From: Candidatus Calidifonticultor daggyaiensis
Lineage (GTDB): Bacteria; Actinomycetota; Humimicrobiia; Humimicrobiales; Humimicrobiaceae
Length of the DNA stretch: 9,326 nucleotides
Assembly: GCA_015661035.1 (NCBI GenBank)
Contig: JACVJA010000035.1
Span: 1-9,326, forward strand
Direction: 5' to 3'
Shown in pieces: positions 5,508-9,326 of this stretch. Positions within the stretch are counted from its first letter, which is position 1; every line of letters starts with the position of its first letter. Position numbers and translations under genes: made by a program. The notes beneath the pieces are model-generated. The model saw only the letters and a list, made by a program, of their open reading frames with translations, ran no database searches and was not told the origin of the DNA.

Positions 5508-7205
5508 TTGTTAAGCGACATTGAGATTGCACAAGCCGCAAAAATCAAACCTATTGTAGAAATTGCTGAATCAATTGGAATTGACAGAAAATATTTAGAA
5601 CTTTATGGAGACTATAAAGCTAAGGTAAAGCTAGAAATTTTAGATGAAATTAAAAGTAGACCAAATGCCAAATATATTGATGTTACTGCGATTACCCCAA
5701 CACCATTAGGAGAAGGAAAAACTGTTACTACTATTGGGCTTAGTCAAGCTTTAAACAGAATTGGCAAAAAAACAATTACTGCTATTAGACAACCTTCATT
5801 AGGACCTGTATTTGGAATTAAAGGTGGAGCAGCAGGAGGGGGTTATTCTCAAGTTATTCCGATGGAAGATTTTAATCTGCACTTAACTGGTGATATACAT
5901 GCAGTTGGGATGGCTCATAATTTATTAGCAGCATTTATCGATACACATTTAATGAAAGGTAATGAATTAGGTATTGATCCATTTTCTATCACTTGGAATA
6001 GGGTAGTAGATATTTCTGATAGAGTTTTGAGACATATAATAGTAGGACTAGGCGGACCGGCAAATGGGCTTCCAAGGGAAACTGGTTTTGATATAACTGT
6101 TGCTTCGGAAGTTATGGCAATACTTGCATTAACAACTAGTCTTAAAGATTTAAGGCAAAGGCTTTCAAGAATAGTAATCGGTTCTACATTTGATGGGAAG
6201 CCTGTAACTGCAGAGGATTTAAAATGTGCAGGTGCAATGACAGTGCTTATGAGGGACGCAGTTAAACCTAATTTACTTCAAACACTTGAGCATGGAGCTT
6301 GCTTTGTTCATGCTGGTCCATTTGCAAATATAGCACATGGGAACAGTTCAATACTGGCGGACCAGATTGGAATTAAATTAGGTGACTATTTAGTTACTGA
6401 GAGCGGTTTTGGTGCAGATATGGGTGCTGAAAAATTTATGAATATAAAATGTAGATATAGCGGGCTTATTCCAAACGCTGTAGTAATTGTTTGTACAGTG
6501 AGAGCTTTAAAAATGCATGGCGGTGGTTTTGTGTTTATTCCTGGTCAGCCTGTTGACAAAGAGGCAATGAATACCAAAAATGTCGAAGCAGTTAGAAAAG
6601 GCTGTGAAAATTTGGAAAAAATGATTGAAAATATGAAGTTATTTGGGCTGCCTGTAGTTGTTGCAATTAATCATTTTGATACTGATACAGATGAAGAAAT
6701 TGAAGTAATTAGGGAATGTGCAATAGATGCAGGTGCAGAAGATGCAATTGTTAGCAATGTTTGGCTAAAAGGTGGTGCAGGCGGTGAAGAGCTTGCTGAG
6801 GCTGTTGTAAAAGCTGCAGAAAAACCCTCAAAATTTGAATTTTTATATCCATTAGATTGGCCAATAAAAAAGAAAATAGAAACTATAGCAACAAAAATTT
6901 ATGGTGCAGATGGAGTAGATTATCTTCCGCTTGCTGAAAGCAAAATAGAACTTTATACAAAACAAGGATTTGATAAACTTCCAATTTGTATGGCTAAAAC
7001 CCATTTATCTTTATCTCATGATCCTAATTTAAAAAATAGACCACGAGGCTTTAGAGTACCTATAAGAGATATTAGAGCCTCAGTAGGAGCTGGATTCTTA
7101 TATCCATTACTTGGTGAGATGAGAACAATGCCAGGTTTGCCAAAAGTTCCTGCTGGGACAAAAGTTGATATTGATGATGATGGTAAGATTGTTGGATTGT
7201 TTTAA
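5508..7205 (+). CDS. fhs: formate--tetrahydrofolate ligase (10-formyl-THF synthetase)
   Basis: Fhs joins formate to tetrahydrofolate with ATP, giving 10-formyl-THF. This is the formate entry step of the methyl branch of the Wood-Ljungdahl pathway and also feeds purine and C1 metabolism. The reaction is reversible, so it can also yield ATP from formyl-THF. The 565 residues fit the usual length of about 556-560. The P-loop-like T-P-T-P-L-G-E-G-K-T lies at 63-72. Other family blocks are R-Q-P-S-L-G-P (94-100), E-H-G-A-C-F-V-H-A-G-P-F-A-N (261-274) with A-H-G-N-S following, G-F-G-A-D-M-G-A-E-K-F (300-310) and M-P-G-L-P-K-V-P-A-G near the end (541-550). The start is a TTG with a strong Shine-Dalgarno site. 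A promoter and a structured leader of about 85 bases precede it. folD follows 124 bases downstream and supplies the next steps, so joint function is clear. Confidence 0.98.
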   Translation: MLSDIEIAQAAKIKPIVEIAESIGIDRKYLELYGDYKAKVKLEILDEIKSRPNAKYIDVTAITPTPLGEGKTVTTIGLSQALNRIGKKTITAIRQPSLGPVFGIKGGAAGGGYSQVIPMEDFNLHLTGDIHAVGMAHNLLAAFIDTHLMKGNELGIDPFSITWNRVVDISDRVLRHIIVGLGGPANGLPRETGFDITVASEVMAILALTTSLKDLRQRLSRIVIGSTFDGKPVTAEDLKCAGAMTVLMRDAVKPNLLQTLEHGACFVHAGPFANIAHGNSSILADQIGIKLGDYLVTESGFGADMGAEKFMNIKCRYSGLIPNAVVIVCTVRALKMHGGGFVFIPGQPVDKEAMNTKNVEAVRKGCENLEKMIENMKLFGLPVVVAINHFDTDTDEEIEVIRECAIDAGAEDAIVSNVWLKGGAGGEELAEAVVKAAEKPSKFEFLYPLDWPIKKKIETIATKIYGADGVDYLPLAESKIELYTKQGFDKLPICMAKTHLSLSHDPNLKNRPRGFRVPIRDIRASVGAGFLYPLLGEMRTMPGLPKVPAGTKVDIDDDGKIVGLF

Positions 7206-7257
7206 ATTATTGTATTATTAATTAGTGTGATATGAAATGATATCAATTAGTAAAAAT

Positions 7258-7289
7258 AATACTAAATTTATTAAATACTAAATTTATTA
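7258..7289. repeat. two perfect copies of a 16-bp unit between fhs and folD
   Basis: AATACTAAATTTATTA occurs twice in direct tandem (7258-7273 and 7274-7289). It lies in the 124-base gap between fhs and folD. This is probably replication slippage in AT-rich DNA; no function is evident. Confidence 0.85.
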
Positions 7290-7317
7290 TTTACTTAAAT
7301 TTTAATTTTAATTTTAT

Positions 7318-7322
7318 AGGAG
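7318..7322 (+). promoter_or_regulatory. Shine-Dalgarno site of folD
   Basis: AGGAG lies seven bases before the folD ATG at 7330 and fixes that start. I see no convincing promoter in the fhs-folD gap, so folD may be transcribed from the fhs promoter. Confidence 0.7.
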
Positions 7323-7329
7323 TTGTAAA

Positions 7330-8244
7330 ATGGCAATTTTAATTGACGGGAATAAAATATCTTCAGATATTAAAAATGAAATAAAACAAGAAACAGAAGA
7401 AATTGTTAGAACAAAAGGTATAAAGCCTGGGCTTTCTGTAATATTAGTTGGAGAAAATCCTGCATCAAAAGTTTATGTTTCCAATAAGCAAAAAGGTTGT
7501 GACGAGGTTGGGTTTGCTTCAGAAACAATAAAAATGCCGGAAAATGTAACAACAGAAGATGTACTTGCACAAATTGATAAACTTAATAAAGATAAAAATA
7601 CGCATGGGATTTTAGTACAGCTTCCTTTGCCACAGCAAATTGATAAAAATAAGGTATTAGAGGCTATAATACCTGAAAAGGATGTTGACGGATTTCATCC
7701 TGTAAATATGGGGAAACTTGTTGCACAACAAGATTGTCTTGTTCCTGCTACAGCTGCAGGTATAATACAATTATTAAAACGCTCAGGTATAAATTTAAAA
7801 GGTTCCAATGCTACTATGGTTGGGCATAGTGAAATTGTGGGCAAGCCTTGTACCTTACTATTATTAAATGAATGGGCAACTGTTACTATTTGTCATATTG
7901 AAACCAGAGATTTAAAAATGCATACAAAGGATGCAGACATATTAATAGTTGCAACTGGTGTGCCATATTTAATTAAAGAAGATATGGTAAAGGAAGGTTC
8001 GGCTGTTATTGATGTGGGGATTAATAGAATAACTAAAGAAAAAGCAAACCCAGATCTTCTTGAGTGGAGAAAAAGTGATTTTGAAACAAAAGGTGCTACT
8101 TTAATTGGTGATGTAGACTTTTTAAAAGTTGAGCCAAAAGTAGGTTATATTACGCCTGTTCCTGGTGGGGTCGGTCCAATGACAATTGCAATGCTTTTAT
8201 TGAATACATTAAAAGCTGCAAAGAAGTTGATGGGAATAATTTAG
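7330..8244 (+). CDS. folD: bifunctional methylene-THF dehydrogenase / methenyl-THF cyclohydrolase FolD
   Basis: FolD interconverts 10-formyl-THF, 5,10-methenyl-THF and 5,10-methylene-THF using NAD(P)(H). It continues directly from Fhs in the methyl branch. Expected active-site residues are all present: Tyr49 and Lys53 in Y-V-S-N-K-Q-K-G-C, Gln97 in V-Q-L-P-L-P (96-101), and Asp120 in P-E-K-D-V-D-G-F (115-122). These are offset by exactly one from the E. coli numbering I recall. The nucleotide-binding loop reads V-G-H-S-E-I-V-G-K-P (164-173), with histidine where G-R-S is usual. P-G-G-V-G-P-M-T near the C-terminus is typical. The 304 residues are close to the usual 280-300. The ATG has a good Shine-Dalgarno site. 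Gene position after fhs suggests one operon, though a 124-base gap separates them. Activity assignment is firm; cofactor preference is open. Confidence 0.97.
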   Translation: MAILIDGNKISSDIKNEIKQETEEIVRTKGIKPGLSVILVGENPASKVYVSNKQKGCDEVGFASETIKMPENVTTEDVLAQIDKLNKDKNTHGILVQLPLPQQIDKNKVLEAIIPEKDVDGFHPVNMGKLVAQQDCLVPATAAGIIQLLKRSGINLKGSNATMVGHSEIVGKPCTLLLLNEWATVTICHIETRDLKMHTKDADILIVATGVPYLIKEDMVKEGSAVIDVGINRITKEKANPDLLEWRKSDFETKGATLIGDVDFLKVEPKVGYITPVPGGVGPMTIAMLLLNTLKAAKKLMGII

Positions 8245-8259
8245 TAGTTGAATAATTTA

Positions 8260-8300
8260 AAAGTAATTTAACTCCTTTGCAGTTGCATTAAAATTACTTT
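8260..8300 (+). terminator. hairpin after folD, possible weak terminator
   Basis: AAAGTAATTT (8260-8269) and AAATTACTTT (8291-8300) form a perfect ten-pair stem around a 21-base loop, starting 15 bases after the folD stop. The stem is mostly A-T and no clean T-run follows, so termination efficiency is doubtful. It could mark the end of the fhs-folD transcript before the BMC genes. Confidence 0.35.
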
Positions 8301-8462
8301 GAGCTTTAAAATTTATGTAAAATTAAAATTAAAGTTTTAAATTAAGAAATAGTTTGAAAAAAATTATAAATTGTAATAAAAAAAATATAGCAGTAAAACA
8401 AATTTGGTTAGAGTAATTTAGATGATTTATGGTTTCAAGTATCTTTTAAGGAAGAATAATTT

Positions 8463-8507
8463 ATGAGTAAAGGTGTTAAGTTTTTATGTTTTATGCAAAA
8501 GTTATAG
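8463..8507 (+). CDS. possible leader peptide frame overlapping the first BMC-P start
   Basis: A 14-codon frame (MSKGVKFLCFMQKL) starts at an ATG eight bases after AAGGAAG (8448-8454) and stops at 8505-8507. It overlaps the first 22 bases of the BMC-P gene in another frame. Its ribosome binding site looks at least as good as that of the BMC-P gene, so it could couple translation. It may equally be a chance frame. Confidence 0.2.
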   Translation: MSKGVKFLCFMQKL

Positions 8508-8758
8508 GTAATGTAGTATCTACTATTAAATATAAAGGTTTAATTGGTAAAAAATTACAGATAATCCAGCCAATTAATTTATCTACTGGTAAAAAAGTTG
8601 GCAGTCCAATTATTGCTGTTGATACAACTGATGCTGGTATTGGGGATTATGTTGGTTATGAAGATGGTATGGAAGCTACTTGGCCTTTTGAAGGCAATGA
8701 TGTGCCAACTGATGCCACAATTGTATCAATTATTGAAAAAGTAAATGTTTATAAGTAA
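8486..8758 (+). CDS. bacterial microcompartment vertex protein, EutN/CcmL family (copy 1)
   Basis: BMC-P proteins form pentamers that close the twelve vertices of polyhedral protein shells around metabolic enzymes. The 90-residue length is typical. The family pattern is clear: A-K-V-I-G-N-V-V-S-T (4-13), G-K-K-L-Q-I-I-Q-P-I (21-30), I-I-A-V-D (42-46), the G-I-G-D-Y-V turn (51-56) and P-T-D-A-T-I-V (74-80). In place of the common G-S-S-A-R loop it has G-M-E-A-T-W-P-F (61-68), so it belongs to a different subtype from the downstream copy. The only in-frame start is this ATG, since an in-frame TAA lies at 8477-8479; AAAGGTG (8469-8475) is a loosely spaced Shine-Dalgarno site. The gene follows folD by 241 bases. 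No hexamer shell gene or cargo enzyme is in the window, so the compartment type cannot be named. Confidence 0.93.
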   Translation: MFYAKVIGNVVSTIKYKGLIGKKLQIIQPINLSTGKKVGSPIIAVDTTDAGIGDYVGYEDGMEATWPFEGNDVPTDATIVSIIEKVNVYK

Positions 8759-8812
8759 TTTTATAAGTAATTTTATAATTAATTTAATAATTAATTTTAT
8801 AATTAATTTTTT
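8753..8812. repeat. five copies of a 12-bp tandem repeat beginning in the BMC-P stop codon region
   Basis: AAGTAATTTTAT occurs exactly twice (8753-8764, 8765-8776). Three related units follow: AATTAATTTAAT, AATTAATTTTAT and AATTAATTTTTT, ending at 8812. The first unit contains the final lysine codon and the TAA stop of the first BMC-P gene, so the array starts inside the coding sequence. The two forms of the unit (AAGTAAT and AATTAAT) are segregated, which suggests stepwise duplication. Confidence 0.85.
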
Positions 8813-8849
8813 ATGAACTTTATAATTGTAAAAGTATTTTAATGTTAAA

Positions 8850-8867
8850 ATTATAATTAATTATAAT
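8850..8867. repeat. 18-bp perfect A/T palindrome
   Basis: ATTATAATTAATTATAAT is a perfect palindrome between the two BMC-P genes. It could be an operator or a cruciform-prone site. Palindromes of this size built only from A and T are expected by chance in DNA this AT-rich. Confidence 0.35.
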
Positions 8868-8893
8868 ATACGTATTGAAAATGTTATAAAATG

Positions 8894-8913
8894 TTATGTT
8901 TAATAAAACATAA
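8894..8913 (+). other. 8-bp hairpin between the BMC-P genes
   Basis: TTATGTTT (8894-8901) pairs perfectly with AAACATAA (8906-8913) around an AATA loop. No T-run follows. It may be an RNA-processing or attenuation element, or chance. Confidence 0.35.
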
Positions 8914-9011
8914 TTATAATAAATAATTATAATGAATTATAGTATTTAAAGTTGATTAATATAATAAAATATTTATGATTAATATATATGATTAATTTAT
9001 ATAAAATAAAT

Positions 9012-9016
9012 AGGTG
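9012..9016 (+). promoter_or_regulatory. weak Shine-Dalgarno site of the second BMC-P gene
   Basis: AGGTG lies five bases before the ATG at 9022. It is shorter than the sites of fhs and the lipoprotein gene, but it supports this start. Confidence 0.5.
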
Positions 9017-9021
9017 CTAAA

Positions 9022-9294
9022 ATGGTATTAGGTCAGGTTATTGGGTCAGTTGTTTCAACACAGAAAGATAAAAATTTAGTTGGTAAAAAATTGTTAATAG
9101 TAAAAGCAATTAATCTTGAAGGCCAAATACTTGATAGTTTTGTAGTAGCTGTTGATTTAGTTGGTGTTGGGGTTGGAGAAAAAGTTTTAGTTGTCAATGG
9201 AAGTTCAGCAAGACAAACTGATGAGACAAGAGACAGGCCTATTGACTCTGCAATAGTTGCAAAAGTTGACAGCTATACTTACGAAGTTGAGTAA
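9022..9294 (+). CDS. bacterial microcompartment vertex protein, EutN/CcmL family (copy 2)
   Basis: This is a second 90-residue pentameric shell protein of the EutN/CcmL fold. It shows G-Q-V-I-G-S-V-V-S-T (4-13), G-K-K-L-L-I-V (21-27), V-V-A-V-D (41-45), G-V-G-E-K-V-L-V-V-N (50-59), the canonical G-S-S-A-R loop (60-64) and R-P-I-D-S-A-I-V (72-79). It shares the V-I-G, V-V-S-T, G-K-K-L, I-N-L and A-V-D blocks with the upstream copy but differs in the central loop. The two are therefore diverged paralogs rather than a recent duplication, although they lie only 263 bases apart. Many metabolosome loci encode two or three BMC-P types, so this looks like the edge of such a locus continuing beyond the right end. 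The ATG has a weak Shine-Dalgarno site. Family assignment is strong; the enclosed pathway is unknown. Confidence 0.95.
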   Translation: MVLGQVIGSVVSTQKDKNLVGKKLLIVKAINLEGQILDSFVVAVDLVGVGVGEKVLVVNGSSARQTDETRDRPIDSAIVAKVDSYTYEVE

Positions 9295-9326
9295 ATAAAT
9301 ATTAAAAAAATAATTTTTATCTGCTA

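Noticed and set aside
7228..7245. TGATAT/ATATCA hairpin after fhs as a terminator
   Set aside because: The stem has only six pairs, is nearly all A-T, and no T-run follows; folD immediately downstream is probably co-expressed.
8753..9021. Repeats between the BMC-P genes as a CRISPR array or replication origin iterons
   Set aside because: The units are only 12 bases, directly tandem without spacers, A/T-only in most copies, and there are no cas, dnaA or rep genes nearby.

Overview
The window is a very AT-rich bacterial segment with conserved housekeeping genes on the left and a one-carbon/microcompartment group on the right. The genes are a partial rpsT on the minus strand, then murJ, lepA, a small lipoprotein gene, fhs, folD and two paralogous BMC pentamer (EutN/CcmL-type) genes, all on the plus strand. 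The composition, two TTG starts behind strong AAGGAGG sites, the fhs-folD pair and the microcompartment genes suggest an anaerobic low-GC bacterium with at least part of the tetrahydrofolate methyl branch (acetogen-like or fermentative). I cannot fix the phylum. Low-GC Firmicutes, Atribacterota and low-GC actinobacterial lineages would all be compatible.

Left part (1-4175): rpsT (ribosomal protein S20) points off the left edge and is divergent from murJ-lepA across about 500 bases of AT-rich DNA. MurJ is the lipid II flippase, and lepA encodes the ribosomal GTPase EF4. murJ has an extended -10 box so close to its ATG that a leaderless mRNA is likely. lepA starts inside the third copy of a short ATG-containing repeat.

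Middle part (4176-5507): after a gene-poor gap comes a lipoprotein of unknown function with its own good promoter. The next gap, before fhs, is the most structured non-coding DNA in the window. It holds a G-rich element with alternative pairings (about 5182-5301) and then a promoter whose predicted transcript begins at the base of a 16/17-bp hairpin. A second hairpin overlaps the first and is followed by the fhs Shine-Dalgarno site.

Right part (5508-9326): Fhs makes 10-formyl-THF from formate, and FolD interconverts 10-formyl-, methenyl- and methylene-THF. Together they carry formate to methylene-THF. Two BMC-P genes follow, encoding pentamers that cap the vertices of a microcompartment shell. 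No hexameric shell protein or cargo enzyme lies inside the window, so the compartment's chemistry cannot be read here. The link between C1 metabolism and the shell genes is positional only. A 12-bp tandem repeat begins inside the last two codons of the first BMC-P gene.

The coding genes belong to known families. The parts that deserve a second look are the fhs leader, the fhs/folD-BMC neighbourhood, the Arg-to-His change in the FolD cofactor motif, and the start regions of murJ and lepA. I found no complete new system.
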